Of a stretch of 64,000 nucleotides of DNA, positions 1 to 8,534 are shown one piece after another. Made by a program: the position numbers and the translations under genes. The notes under the pieces were generated by a model. It searched no databases and was not told where the DNA came from. It was given only the letters and a program-made list of their open reading frames with translations. The stretch is from Agrobacterium tumefaciens (GTDB lineage Bacteria > Pseudomonadota > Alphaproteobacteria > Rhizobiales > Rhizobiaceae): assembly GCA_025559845.1 (NCBI GenBank), contig CP048470.1:100001-164000 (forward strand). The letters run 5' to 3'. Position 1 is the stretch's first letter; each line of letters opens with the position of its first letter.

Positions 1-66
1 TTCGCACAACGAAAGTAGATCATTGATGTTTTGATCATCTGTACGGCTCACCATGAGGCGCGAAAA

Positions 67-1545
67 ATGGACTATGTGGGACTGGAATCCTGGACGCAGC
101 AAACCAGGGATTATTTTGCCGCTCCTCAAAGGGGAAAGCTTGCCTCCTGTTTTAGGAATGTCTCGGTATGGGAAGCGCAGACAGTTGTTATTGACTTCGA
201 GTTCAACGGTCTGCGGATTGCCGTAGACATAGGCCCTTCCCTCGAAGGTAAACGCGCTGTCGAGCTGGTACTCCGCGCTGACAGTCTTGGACTTGACTGG
301 ACCATTTTCGGGGAACGTTCCAGATCTCACGTGAGATTGTTTTCCCATGAAAGCATGGACCGTCTGCCAGACACTCTGAAAAAGATCGAAGATGTCATTC
401 TCAGGGTTATTGATCTCAGCGAAGCTCATCTGCAGGAAATGACCGAGCAATTGACATCCTGGACGCAGCGGGCAACAGACTATTTCGGTAATCCGCAAAG
501 CACAAAATTGGCCTCCAGCTATCGAAAAGCCTGGGTCTGGTCGACACACACGCTGGTCATTGATTTCGAGTTCAACGGTTTACGGATTGGCGTAAACATT
601 GACCCCGCACGAAACGGCGAGCATGCGGTGGACCTCGTGCTACGGACCGAACAGTTGGGGATCGACTGGACGCGCTTTGGCGAGCGAAGAGGCTCACATG
701 TGCGGGTGTTTTCCCACAGTGGCTCTGATGACTTGTCGGTCGCGTTCAAACGTATTGATGACATCCTCCAGCTGATCATGGATGTGAGCAAAGCTCGTCT
801 TGAGGAGTTGGCCTATCATCGTCGGTACGAGGGAACGATCTCCAGCTTTTTTTATCTGAGGAACGAATTTACGTTCTTTGTCTCAAATCCCAATGATGCA
901 ATCCAGCGGCACCATGCCCAGGGTCAGCTTTATGAAATTGAGGAATTGAACATCATCAGAGAACACGCCGGCAATGCACGGGTTTTCTACGATATTGGCT
1001 CCAACGTTGGAAATCACGCTGTCTTTATGGCGAAGGTCCTGAAGGCGGAAAAGGTTGTCGCGTTCGAAGCCAACCCGCTCACCGTCGAGATGCTGAAACT
1101 AAACATTGCTCTCAACGGTGTAGTTGCGTGTTTTGATGCCTCGTATCTCGGCATTGGCCTCGGTGAGACAGAGGGGCGTTTCACGCTTCATACTCCCGTC
1201 AACAACCTTGGCGGGACGCGGCTTCGATCCGCACCGACGAACTCAGGGCAAGCCGTTTCCGAGGTTCAGGTTGCCGTTCGCCCACTCGATGCATTGTCAC
1301 TCGGGCACTTGCCTGACTTTGTGAAGATCGACGTTGAAGGAATGGAGATTGCCGTTTTGAACGGGATGAGGAATACCATTCAGAAGGCAAAACCGCGGAT
1401 GTTCATCGAGGTCGATAACGTCAATGCAGCGGCTTTCGACCAATGGGTCATTGAGAACGACTACGAGAAAATAGCCCGCTTCAAGCGCTATCCCTCAAAC
1501 GAGAACTTCATGATTGCTCATCGCAGCAGTCAGCATCTGGTTTAG
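67..1545 (+). CDS. FkbM-family SAM methyltransferase with tandemly duplicated N-terminal module
   Basis: The C-terminal half (about residue 255 to the end of 492) is an FkbM-type methyltransferase: the SAM loop YDIGSNVGNHA (D309), then VVAFEANP and FVKIDVEGMEIAVL, the usual order in this family, which O-methylates sugars and other small molecules. The N-terminal half is a direct duplication. Residues about 6-125 and 129-248 align along their whole length, sharing blocks such as VIDFEFNGLRI, LDW/IDW followed by T-x-FGER, and SHVR-x-FSH. I do not recognise this 120-residue module; it may bind a substrate or partner. The ATG at 67 is preferred over an in-frame TTG at 31. No acceptor is indicated by neighbours, since the left edge of the window is close. 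Confidence is high for the methyltransferase and low for its substrate. Confidence 0.85.
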   Translation: MDYVGLESWTQQTRDYFAAPQRGKLASCFRNVSVWEAQTVVIDFEFNGLRIAVDIGPSLEGKRAVELVLRADSLGLDWTIFGERSRSHVRLFSHESMDRLPDTLKKIEDVILRVIDLSEAHLQEMTEQLTSWTQRATDYFGNPQSTKLASSYRKAWVWSTHTLVIDFEFNGLRIGVNIDPARNGEHAVDLVLRTEQLGIDWTRFGERRGSHVRVFSHSGSDDLSVAFKRIDDILQLIMDVSKARLEELAYHRRYEGTISSFFYLRNEFTFFVSNPNDAIQRHHAQGQLYEIEELNIIREHAGNARVFYDIGSNVGNHAVFMAKVLKAEKVVAFEANPLTVEMLKLNIALNGVVACFDASYLGIGLGETEGRFTLHTPVNNLGGTRLRSAPTNSGQAVSEVQVAVRPLDALSLGHLPDFVKIDVEGMEIAVLNGMRNTIQKAKPRMFIEVDNVNAAAFDQWVIENDYEKIARFKRYPSNENFMIAHRSSQHLV

Positions 1546-1588
1546 GCGCGTTATTGGCGGCGCGCGACCACCTCTCGAATGAAGGAGA

Positions 1589-1618
1589 GAGAGGCTAGAC
1601 CTTACAGTCTAGCCTCTC
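1589..1618. terminator. Bidirectional hairpin between convergent genes
   Basis: A perfect 12-bp inverted repeat (GAGAGGCTAGAC and its complement) with a 6-nt loop lies between the stop of the methyltransferase and the stop of the convergent binding-protein gene. There is no long T-run, so it may act as a shared attenuating hairpin. Confidence 0.7.
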
Positions 1619-1638
1619 CGTTATAAACCCGTGCCAGA

Positions 1639-2628
1639 TCAATCCATCTGGACGTTAGCGTCTTTCACAACAGGCCCCCATTTGGCAATTTCCGCCGAAA
1701 CATGGGTCTTCAATTCTTCAGGTGATGAGCCAACGATTTTCGCGCTGAAATCGGCCATGCGGGCGGCAACAGCAGGGTCGGCAAGGGCCTTCTTTGCGGC
1801 CGCATTGAGCTTGTCGATCGCATCGGCTGGCGTGTTGGCCGGCGCGAAGAGCGCATTCCAGGTATAGGTCTCATAACCCGGCACCGTCTCGGCAATCGTT
1901 GGCACGTCCGGGAACGACGATGCACGTTCGGCGGTCGTCACGCCAAGTGCCCGAAGTGTCCCCGATTTGATATGGCTGGAAGACGAGGGCAAGTTGTCGA
2001 ACATGATCGAGATCTGGTTGCCGAGAAGATCATTCAGTGCTGGCCCGGCGCCCTTATAGGGAACATGCTGCATGCTGACGCCCGTCATGCTCTTGAAGAG
2101 CTCGCCTGAAAGATGAAGGGGGGTGCCGTTACCGGATGAGGCGTAAGAATATTTGTCGGGCTCGGCTTTGAGCAGTGCGATCAGTTCCGCGACATTGTTG
2201 ACCTTGAGTTCCGGGTTGACGACCAGCACGTTCGGCACGACGACGAGCAGCGAGACGGGGGCGAAATCCTTTTCCGGGTCATAGGGCTTTGTCTTGAGAA
2301 TGAGCGGGTTCAAGGCGTGGGTCGCGACGGTCCCCATCAAGATCGTATACCCATCCGGGTCGGCTCGAGCCACGCGATCGGCGCCGAGATTTCCACCTGC
2401 GCCAGCGACGTTTTCAACGACAATTTGCTGGCCAAGCTCATCCCCCATTTTCTGGGCGATGACGCGCGCCACGACATCCGTCGATCCGCCCGCGGCAAAT
2501 GGCACGACCAGCGTTATAGTTCGTTCTGGAAAACTTTGGGCGCTCGCAGGCATTCCCAGGAAAGATAACGACGCTGCACCAGCGGCAAGTTTCAGCAACA
2601 TCCGCCGTTTCGAAAACCGGTTATTCAT
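1639..2628 (-). CDS. Bug/TctC-family periplasmic tricarboxylate-type binding protein, orphan
   Basis: 329 residues with a signal peptide (RRMLLKLAAGAASLSFLG, cleavage near ASAQS), then the family start RTITLVVPFAAGGSTDVVAR and PDGYTILMGT. This is the extracytoplasmic receptor of tripartite tricarboxylate transporters (Bug proteins), which bind carboxylated ligands. The ATG at 2628 follows a good GAGGAGGG ribosome site, so an upstream in-frame start is not needed. No TctA or TctB membrane gene is adjacent. It therefore either serves a transporter encoded elsewhere or works as a sensor, as is common for this expanded family. The ligand cannot be told from sequence. Confidence 0.88.
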   Translation of the reverse strand: MNNRFSKRRMLLKLAAGAASLSFLGMPASAQSFPERTITLVVPFAAGGSTDVVARVIAQKMGDELGQQIVVENVAGAGGNLGADRVARADPDGYTILMGTVATHALNPLILKTKPYDPEKDFAPVSLLVVVPNVLVVNPELKVNNVAELIALLKAEPDKYSYASSGNGTPLHLSGELFKSMTGVSMQHVPYKGAGPALNDLLGNQISIMFDNLPSSSSHIKSGTLRALGVTTAERASSFPDVPTIAETVPGYETYTWNALFAPANTPADAIDKLNAAAKKALADPAVAARMADFSAKIVGSSPEELKTHVSAEIAKWGPVVKDANVQMD

Positions 2629-2753
2629 GAACCCTCCTCGTGTGTGGCCTCCTCGCCACGCCAGTATAGTAGCCAAACTTGTCTCAAGGGCAACCCGCAG
2701 GAAGTCTTAGCTTCCCACGGGTCCGAGAGATTACCGCTGTGGGCAAACTGGGC

Positions 2754-3449
2754 TTAAGCCTTTATACGTTCCTCGATGACACGCCAGTTGATCAGCTTGT
2801 CGAGAACCGCTGCAATGTGATCGGCCTTGCGGTTTTCATAGTCCACGTAATAGGCGTGTTCCCAGATATCGATACCGAGATAGGCTGGGCGGCCAACGGC
2901 GACGGGATTGTTCCCATCTTCATAACCGATAAGCGCGAGCCGATCGTCGTCACCGCGCGTCAACCAGACCCAACCGGTTCCAAATACAGTGTCTGAAACG
3001 TCGACTGCGCGCTTGATAAAGCCGTCGTATCCCCCGAATGCGGTGTCTATTGAAGTTGCAAGATCGCCTTGTGGTCTGTTCGGTCCACCTGGAACAAACT
3101 GATCCCAATAAGCGACGTGGTTCCAGGCCTGGGCAGCGTTGTTGAAAATCTTGACTTCGCCCTCGGCTTTGGATGTCGCGGCCTGCCGGACAATTTCGTC
3201 CAGTTCCATATCGGCATAGCGGGTGCCTTGTGCGAGCGTGTTGAGCTTATCAAAATAGGCCTTGTGATGTTTGCCGTAATGCAAACCCACGGTTTTAGTA
3301 GAAATAACCGGAGCCAAGTCCCCTTCCCCGAACGGAAGCGGTGGCTGTTTCAGTGGCAAGGCCGCACGGGCAACATGGGGTTGGGAAAACATCGTGGAAG
3401 CTGCCGCTGCCACACCGGCTGCAAGAACTGTTCGTCTTGTGATCGTCAT
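2754..3449 (-). CDS. sodB: Exported Fe/Mn superoxide dismutase
   Basis: 231 residues of the iron/manganese superoxide dismutase family, which converts superoxide to peroxide and oxygen. The four metal ligands are visible: H57 (GLHYGKHH), H111 (AWNHVAYW), D194 and H198 (GIDIWEHAYY). Unlike the usual cytosolic enzyme it starts with a twin-arginine-like signal, TRRTVLAAGVAAAAS, ending near HVARA at residue 29. This suggests export of a folded, metal-loaded enzyme to the periplasm. The ATG has an AGGAGG site about 6 nt upstream. It stands alone between unrelated genes. Fe versus Mn preference cannot be decided by eye. Confidence 0.93.
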   Translation of the reverse strand: MTITRRTVLAAGVAAAASTMFSQPHVARAALPLKQPPLPFGEGDLAPVISTKTVGLHYGKHHKAYFDKLNTLAQGTRYADMELDEIVRQAATSKAEGEVKIFNNAAQAWNHVAYWDQFVPGGPNRPQGDLATSIDTAFGGYDGFIKRAVDVSDTVFGTGWVWLTRGDDDRLALIGYEDGNNPVAVGRPAYLGIDIWEHAYYVDYENRKADHIAAVLDKLINWRVIEERIKA

Positions 3450-3553
3450 GGGGTCCTCCTGAGGAAACTAAGCCAAGGAGAACCAACAAAGTCAGCACAG
3501 GTTGCCTTCACGATCCCGTGCTGGCGTTATTCTAGACATTAAACAGCTATCAA

Positions 3554-3585
3554 GCACCTCCCTGGCTTCTCGTCCAGGGAGGTGC
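3554..3585 (-). terminator. Hairpin after the GCG_CRPN-like gene
   Basis: A perfect 12-bp inverted repeat (GCACCTCCCTGG and complement, 8-nt loop) starts about 20 nt beyond the stop of the leftward gene at 3606. Only a weak T-rich stretch follows on the minus strand. Confidence 0.65.
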
Positions 3586-3605
3586 CCGAAGCATGTTCGC
3601 CGAAC

Positions 3606-3926
3606 TTACCAGCGATAATGATCGCGTCCGTCTCTCCAGTCCCTGCGGTCGCGCCATTCGCGCCACTCGCGTCGGGCCTGGCGTTCGCGCCACTCGCGAC
3701 GGGCTTCCCAACGGTCTCGGCGATCCCAACCACGCTCATAGCGCGGAGGACCATTCGGACGGCAGTAGCCCCGCGGCGAGAGGTGAAATCCACGGCCGCA
3801 TGCATAGTCCACCTTCTGGATGTGGAATACCGAAGGGGCAGAAGGTTGACCGACGGGCATCGCGTTTGCGGCCGTGCCAAACAGGGTGCCGAACAGCAAT
3901 CCGGCGGTGATAAACATCTTGTGCAT
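3606..3926 (-). CDS. Small secreted basic protein, GCG_CRPN type
   Basis: 106 residues with a cleavable signal (MHKMFITAGLLFGTLFGTAANA). The mature part has the block ACGRGFHLSPRGYCRPN, which fits the GCG/CRPN prefix domain found ahead of low-complexity tails in rhizobial secreted proteins. The C-terminal 50 residues are a repetitive Arg/Trp/Glu/Asp tail (repeats of REWRE, RRDWRD). The start at 3926 is fixed by an AAGGAGGGAGATGAG ribosome site; longer in-frame readings lack one. Its role is unknown, perhaps envelope- or surface-associated. It is probably monocistronic, with its own terminator. Confidence 0.75.
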   Translation of the reverse strand: MHKMFITAGLLFGTLFGTAANAMPVGQPSAPSVFHIQKVDYACGRGFHLSPRGYCRPNGPPRYERGWDRRDRWEARREWRERQARREWREWRDRRDWRDGRDHYRW

Positions 3927-4088
3927 CTCATCTCCCTCCTTGTGGGATGAGTGCGATTTAGCGCTACGGCCAGTGAACTGCAGGTGAATGAAAAGTGATC
4001 TTTTCGTGGCACCGCCACCGGACCGCCTCAGTTCCATTGTCGGCATATTTCTGGTGGTGATCTTTGCCAGATTACCCGCGAATACTCC

Positions 4089-5009
4089 CTAGCGATTGCG
4101 AAACACGGTGCAGGATCCACCGCCGTTCTTGATCCGTCCGCACAGCTCGTTGGCCTCTGCTCGAGTCTCGCGGCCAATGCGTGCGGCGTAACGAGGGCGC
4201 GAACCAAAATTTCCGCCGCGCTGGCGAACGAGCAGCGCTCGTTCCGCATTCAACGGTTCCGGCAACCTGACGATTGCTCGCGTAAACAGACGGCTTGCGA
4301 CATGCGGATTATAATGCGCCGAAAGTTGCACACCCCATGGTGCCCAGTCTGCTGACGCCAACAGGACGGGGTCGCGCATTGTTCGGGTCACTGCGAGCCG
4401 GACACAGGCTTCAAGAAAAGGCCTATTATCATCGAGAGCGGGAGCAACGCGCTCGGGCGGCATTTCTTTCCAGGTTTCGACGGGATAGCCCGTGATTGCG
4501 AAGACATAATCGCGGGTCTCGGTGGGAAGCCGCCCCTTGTCGATGAAGGTCCGTAGTCCCGCCTCGCCGGCGTTATACGCTGCGGCAGCCAGGCCATAGT
4601 TTCCGAACCTTGTGTTCAGTTCGGCAAGGTAGGCTGCTGATTTTTCCAACGCCTCGACAACGTTGAAGCTGTTTTCAAGTCCGCGCAATTTCGCAGTCCC
4701 GGGCATAAACTGTGCGATACCTTCTGCCCCTTTGGGGCTGACCGCGTCAGCGCGAAACAGGCTTTCACGCCATATCAGCCTCGCAAAGTAATCCGGGGGC
4801 ACAGCGTGGCGCAAAGCCAGCACCTCGATTGCGTGACAAAGATCATTGTCATAGCTCTCTGCACGGATGCAGAGCTCGGGAGCGACCTCATGTGCCGAAA
4901 GACAGGAACCCTCGCTCTCGGTTTTTGGCTCCGAGGCTGCAGCATCTGTAACGATGCCCAGCGCGCAGACGCTCAGAACCAGCAGGCTGCCCGTGAAGCG
5001 ATTGACCAC
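4089..5009 (-). CDS. Lytic transglycosylase (SLT domain) with C-terminal SPOR-like tail
   Basis: 306 residues. A signal peptide (SLLVLSVCALGIVTDAAAS) is followed by a soluble lytic transglycosylase domain: catalytic Glu E82 in IWRESLFRADAVSPKGAEGI, then AQFMPGTA and AAAYNAGE. Such enzymes cleave peptidoglycan to 1,6-anhydromuropeptides in the periplasm. The last 35 residues (ARIGRETRAEANELCGRIKN onward) look like part of a SPOR peptidoglycan-binding domain. The start is GTG at 5009: the frame is closed by a stop just upstream, and AGGGAG precedes it. It stands alone, divergent from the cyclase gene. A role in wall turnover or in assembling an envelope machine is possible. Confidence 0.88.
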   Translation of the reverse strand: MVNRFTGSLLVLSVCALGIVTDAAASEPKTESEGSCLSAHEVAPELCIRAESYDNDLCHAIEVLALRHAVPPDYFARLIWRESLFRADAVSPKGAEGIAQFMPGTAKLRGLENSFNVVEALEKSAAYLAELNTRFGNYGLAAAAYNAGEAGLRTFIDKGRLPTETRDYVFAITGYPVETWKEMPPERVAPALDDNRPFLEACVRLAVTRTMRDPVLLASADWAPWGVQLSAHYNPHVASRLFTRAIVRLPEPLNAERALLVRQRGGNFGSRPRYAARIGRETRAEANELCGRIKNGGGSCTVFRNR

Positions 5010-5186
5010 GCCATCTCCCTATCATTCAAGGCGCAACACGCTCATTATTCAACAATCTTCGGTGTCTGCCTAGTCTTTGCCCGCAACACGGGCCCAGCAT
5101 CCCATCTAAGAAACCTGCCCTTCCAGGACAAAAAGCCGGATGCGTTTCTTAATCCTCCCGAAACCGGCGTTTTCTATTATGAGCAT

Positions 5187-6995
5187 ATGCGAATAAGTAC
5201 GATCACCAATTGGGCCTATGGCATTACCGTTGTCCTGACTGCCCTGTCGGCAGGGGCATTCATCATGGCGTCTCGAAGCGCCAACGATGAGCGTCTAGCT
5301 GTCGAGGAGCGTCTGCGGCTCGACGAACTGGTCGAGGATCTGGAAATCGGCGCTGAAGTTCGCAGCGACGAAGCGCGACTTTATGTGATGCGCGGCGAAA
5401 AGCGCCATCTGCAAGCCTTTGAGAGTGGCGAGAATAACGAGAAACGTCTTGAGGAAGCGGCCGCGCGCCTTGAGGAGCACGGCCTCAATCAGGCCGAATC
5501 CAACGCATTGAAGCAACTGACGGTCGATGCCGACGCTCTTGATGCGCTCGAGCGGTCTGCAATTGCAGCCTACGGAAACGGCGACACATCCGGCGCCCAA
5601 CAGGTGCTTTTCGGTCCAGAGCATGAGAGGCTACAATCCGATCTTTTTGGTCAGGTCAACACATTCCGAGCTCTTGTCGATGCGCGCACGGGTGCCGCGT
5701 TTAACACTGCGCGCGAATTTGCAGACTGGTGGAGCCTGGCCGCTCGGGCAATCCTTGGCCTGACTGGCGCCCTCTTCCTGGCGGTCCTTTATTTCATCCT
5801 GAGACGGCGCATCACCATGCCGCTCGCGCGCATGACCGGGATTGTAAGCCGTCTGGCAAAAGAGGATTACGCCGTCGAGGTACCACAGGACCGACGGCTC
5901 GATGAGATCGGCGAGATGAACAAGGCGATCCTCGTTTTCCGGGAAAACGGACTGGAGCGGGAACGTCTGGACGCGGAGCGGCGTGCGGATCAGCAAACGA
6001 AAGACCTGCTGCTGCAAATGATGCACAGGCTTCAGGCCTGCCAGACGGAAGCCGAACTCGCAGATATTGTCGCCCGTTTTGCACCGCAGATCTTTCCGGA
6101 CCATGCCGGCGGCCTCTATATTTTGAGCAACGACAAATCGATGCTCAATAGGACTGGAAGCTGGCTAGACCCGCAACATTCAGATCCCGCGTTTACCACG
6201 GATGCCTGCTGGGCCCTGCGTCGCGGTCGCCCACATGTGAGCGGTGTCGCGGCCACAGATGTTCCCTGCCAGCACCTCCACGACGAAGAAGCGGAGACCT
6301 TGTGCATCCCGTTGACGGCAATGGGCGACATGATCGGGCTTCTCTATCTGGAAAGGCCAGAGCACAGGCCAACCGCCAATGCCGGTGCACAGCTTTATCT
6401 TGAACTGATTGCCGAGAATGTCGGGCTTGCCATCGCCAACCTGCAACTGCGCAACACGCTGACAGACCTCGCTGAACGGGATGCGCTGAGCGGGCTCTAT
6501 AACCGTCGGTTCCTCAATGAGAGGCTCGAGCACTATAGAAAATCCACGTCGGAAAACAGCCTCGCCTGCCTGATGATCGATATCGACCACTTCAAGCGTT
6601 TCAACGACATGTTTGGTCATGATGCGGGAGACATGGTGATCCAGCATGTCGCTCAGATCATCCTCAATACGCTCCGCGATCGCGGCACGGCCTTCCGGTT
6701 CGGGGGCGAGGAATTCACCGTCCTCATTCCTGATCGTGGAGAAGATGACTGTTACGCATTGGCCGAAGAACTGCGTGAAAACGCCGGCCGGGCACATCTC
6801 TCGCACGACGGACGCCCGCTCGGCCGGATTTCGATTTCGATTGGCCTGGCCATTTCACCCGAAGATGGCCCTGCTCAAACGCTTGTAAGCCGCGCCGATG
6901 CAGCGCTCCTGATGGCGAAGGCGAAGGGCCGCAATCTGACGGTCCGCGCGGCCGAAACTGGTGAGCTATCAAGCGGGGGCCATCTTGAAGGGTGA
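5187..6995 (+). CDS. Membrane diguanylate cyclase (sensor, HAMP, GAF, GGDEF)
   Basis: 602 residues. Transmembrane segments are at about 10-29 and 186-205 and bracket a helical periplasmic sensor. HAMP follows at 206-258, a coiled linker, a GAF domain about 275-420 (with DACWALRRGRPH), and a GGDEF domain with GGEEF at 506-510. It makes cyclic di-GMP from two GTP. The RxxD inhibitory site expected five residues before GGEEF reads RDRG (497-500), so allosteric product inhibition is probably lost. The ATG at 5187 begins a proper transmembrane start; longer in-frame readings overlap the divergent gene. The ribosome site is weak. Sensor ligand unknown. Confidence 0.9.
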   Translation: MRISTITNWAYGITVVLTALSAGAFIMASRSANDERLAVEERLRLDELVEDLEIGAEVRSDEARLYVMRGEKRHLQAFESGENNEKRLEEAAARLEEHGLNQAESNALKQLTVDADALDALERSAIAAYGNGDTSGAQQVLFGPEHERLQSDLFGQVNTFRALVDARTGAAFNTAREFADWWSLAARAILGLTGALFLAVLYFILRRRITMPLARMTGIVSRLAKEDYAVEVPQDRRLDEIGEMNKAILVFRENGLERERLDAERRADQQTKDLLLQMMHRLQACQTEAELADIVARFAPQIFPDHAGGLYILSNDKSMLNRTGSWLDPQHSDPAFTTDACWALRRGRPHVSGVAATDVPCQHLHDEEAETLCIPLTAMGDMIGLLYLERPEHRPTANAGAQLYLELIAENVGLAIANLQLRNTLTDLAERDALSGLYNRRFLNERLEHYRKSTSENSLACLMIDIDHFKRFNDMFGHDAGDMVIQHVAQIILNTLRDRGTAFRFGGEEFTVLIPDRGEDDCYALAEELRENAGRAHLSHDGRPLGRISISIGLAISPEDGPAQTLVSRADAALLMAKAKGRNLTVRAAETGELSSGGHLEG

Positions 6996-7120
6996 TGCAT
7001 TCTTGCAACTGTATGTGCGAATTTCGTGGAAAACTAATATTTATAGCAGAATTCCCGCTTGGCAGGCCCTCTTCACCACGCAAGTATGAGTCGACCGCGG
7101 ACGTCTGTATGGAGGTTTTT

Positions 7121-7234
7121 ATGACGTACGATTGGGACGGACGAAAGACACGCAGCCTGAGGGCCGTGAAACTGACGATCATCAGCCTGACAGCACTTTT
7201 CGTGCTGACGGCACCTATACTCGCCTACCATTGA
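7121..7234 (+). CDS. 37-residue single-span membrane peptide
   Basis: A short gene encoding MTYDWDGRKTRSLRAVK and then one hydrophobic helix (LTIISLTALFVLTAPILA) ending in YH. A clear GGAGG site 6 nt before the ATG and the basic-then-hydrophobic layout support real translation. It lies 125 nt after the cyclase gene and may be co-transcribed. Function unknown. Confidence 0.55.
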   Translation: MTYDWDGRKTRSLRAVKLTIISLTALFVLTAPILAYH

Positions 7235-7259
7235 GGCGAACCAATTCTGATTAAAAAAT

Positions 7260-8357
7260 TCAGGCAGTCTGACGGCTCGTGGCTCTCGCCCTGAGCCGTT
7301 TTTTCAACCACGCCTGTACGGGTTGGTCGTACCAGACCGTGAGAGCCCATGAGAGAACCACGACAGCAGCAATAAAGGCGTAGCCGTAGAGGCTCGCGGT
7401 TTTACCTTGGGTAAGGCTGGGCAGAAGGAACACTGTCCAGGCAAGGAGCGGGATATGCAAGACGTAAACCGCGTATGATGCCGTACCAAGGAATGATGAA
7501 AAGGCGCCGACAATCTTGTCCGGCACCGTTCTGCTCGCCAGATAAAGCAGGACCGGCCACCCAACCACGACCATAGCCAGATCGTAGAACGGCCGCACGG
7601 CGCGCGAGATCGGCAAAGCAAGCACCAGGCACACAAAGGCCAGGTAGAGCAACGCGCTGACTGGCGCGATTTTGGGAACGTGGTCGCGAAAACGATAGAT
7701 CAACACGCCAACCAGGAAGGAAAAGAACACCCGTCCCATGCCGGCGTACATTTCATGCCAACGGAAACCGGCGTGAAGCTTGCCGAATTCAATGGCGGCA
7801 ACGACCAGCAGGCAAAGGCTAAAAAACACGACGCCCAGGATGAAGCGCAAACTCGCACGCACACCCCAGCGCGCGTAGAAGGTGTTTACCACCAGTTCGT
7901 TGAATAGCGACCAGGCCGGGCTTACGAGAAAAAGCGCGCCGTTGAGAGTAATCGTGAAGGGTGCCGGGAGGAAAAGCAGACCTGTCAGGAGTACAACCCC
8001 AAGCTCGGCAAGATTTACTGGCCTGTGGAGGTCATCAATCGGGGTCGGCAGTCCGAGCACATAGAGGCAGACGAAAAACGCAGCCATCAAGAGAAGTGAA
8101 AGAACATAAAGCGGATAGAGACGGAAGAAACGCGCTGTCATGAATGTAGCGGGTGACGTCATTCCGTCGGCAAGCTTCTTTCCGTAGGCATGTGCGAGGA
8201 CGAAACCACTCAAGGCGAAAAACAGGTCGACAGCGAGGTAGCTGGATTCCTCAGGCCTGCCGAAAAATAGCTCTGCATGCCGGTGTACGATGAAAAGGGC
8301 AGCCACGCCCCTAATCCCATCCAGCAGAACGAACCGTTCCGGCACCGATATGGCCAT
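7260..8357 (-). CDS. Acyltransferase 3 family membrane protein (OafA/ExoZ type)
   Basis: 365 residues with about ten hydrophobic segments and the family opening FVLLDGIRGVAALFIVHRHA, including the membrane-embedded His-x-His pair of acyltransferase-3 enzymes, then YLAVDLFFALSGFVLAHAYG and ARFFRLYPLYVLSLL. These proteins move acetyl or other acyl groups onto extracellular polysaccharide, LPS or small molecules. The ATG at 8357 is preferred to an in-frame TTG two codons earlier. No polysaccharide genes are next to it, so the acceptor is unknown. Confidence 0.88.
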   Translation of the reverse strand: MAISVPERFVLLDGIRGVAALFIVHRHAELFFGRPEESSYLAVDLFFALSGFVLAHAYGKKLADGMTSPATFMTARFFRLYPLYVLSLLLMAAFFVCLYVLGLPTPIDDLHRPVNLAELGVVLLTGLLFLPAPFTITLNGALFLVSPAWSLFNELVVNTFYARWGVRASLRFILGVVFFSLCLLVVAAIEFGKLHAGFRWHEMYAGMGRVFFSFLVGVLIYRFRDHVPKIAPVSALLYLAFVCLVLALPISRAVRPFYDLAMVVVGWPVLLYLASRTVPDKIVGAFSSFLGTASYAVYVLHIPLLAWTVFLLPSLTQGKTASLYGYAFIAAVVVLSWALTVWYDQPVQAWLKKRLRARATSRQTA

Positions 8358-8460
8358 CTTCAAAAACCCGAAGCAGAAAGACTGTTGAACAAACGGCGAA
8401 TGCCTACTTTCGGTTCATTGCACCGTCTCGGCGAACGTTCAAGACACGATCCGTTGTAAA

Positions 8461-8486
8461 TAAAAAAGACGCCGGAAACCGGCGTC
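8461..8486 (-). terminator. Rho-independent terminator of the sugar-binding protein gene
   Basis: An 8-bp perfect stem (GACGCCGG / CCGGCGTC) with a 3-nt loop is followed on the minus strand by a run of six T. It sits 49 nt beyond the stop of the gene at 8535. Confidence 0.9.
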
Positions 8487-8534
8487 TCATGATTTTAAGG
8501 TGCCTGTTGGCCGCCATGTCGCATCAGGGACAGT

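Noticed and set aside
4806..5186. N-terminal extension of the cyclase frame by 127 codons
   Set aside because: It overlaps the start of the divergent transglycosylase gene and would put about 127 extra residues before the natural membrane-anchored start at 5187.
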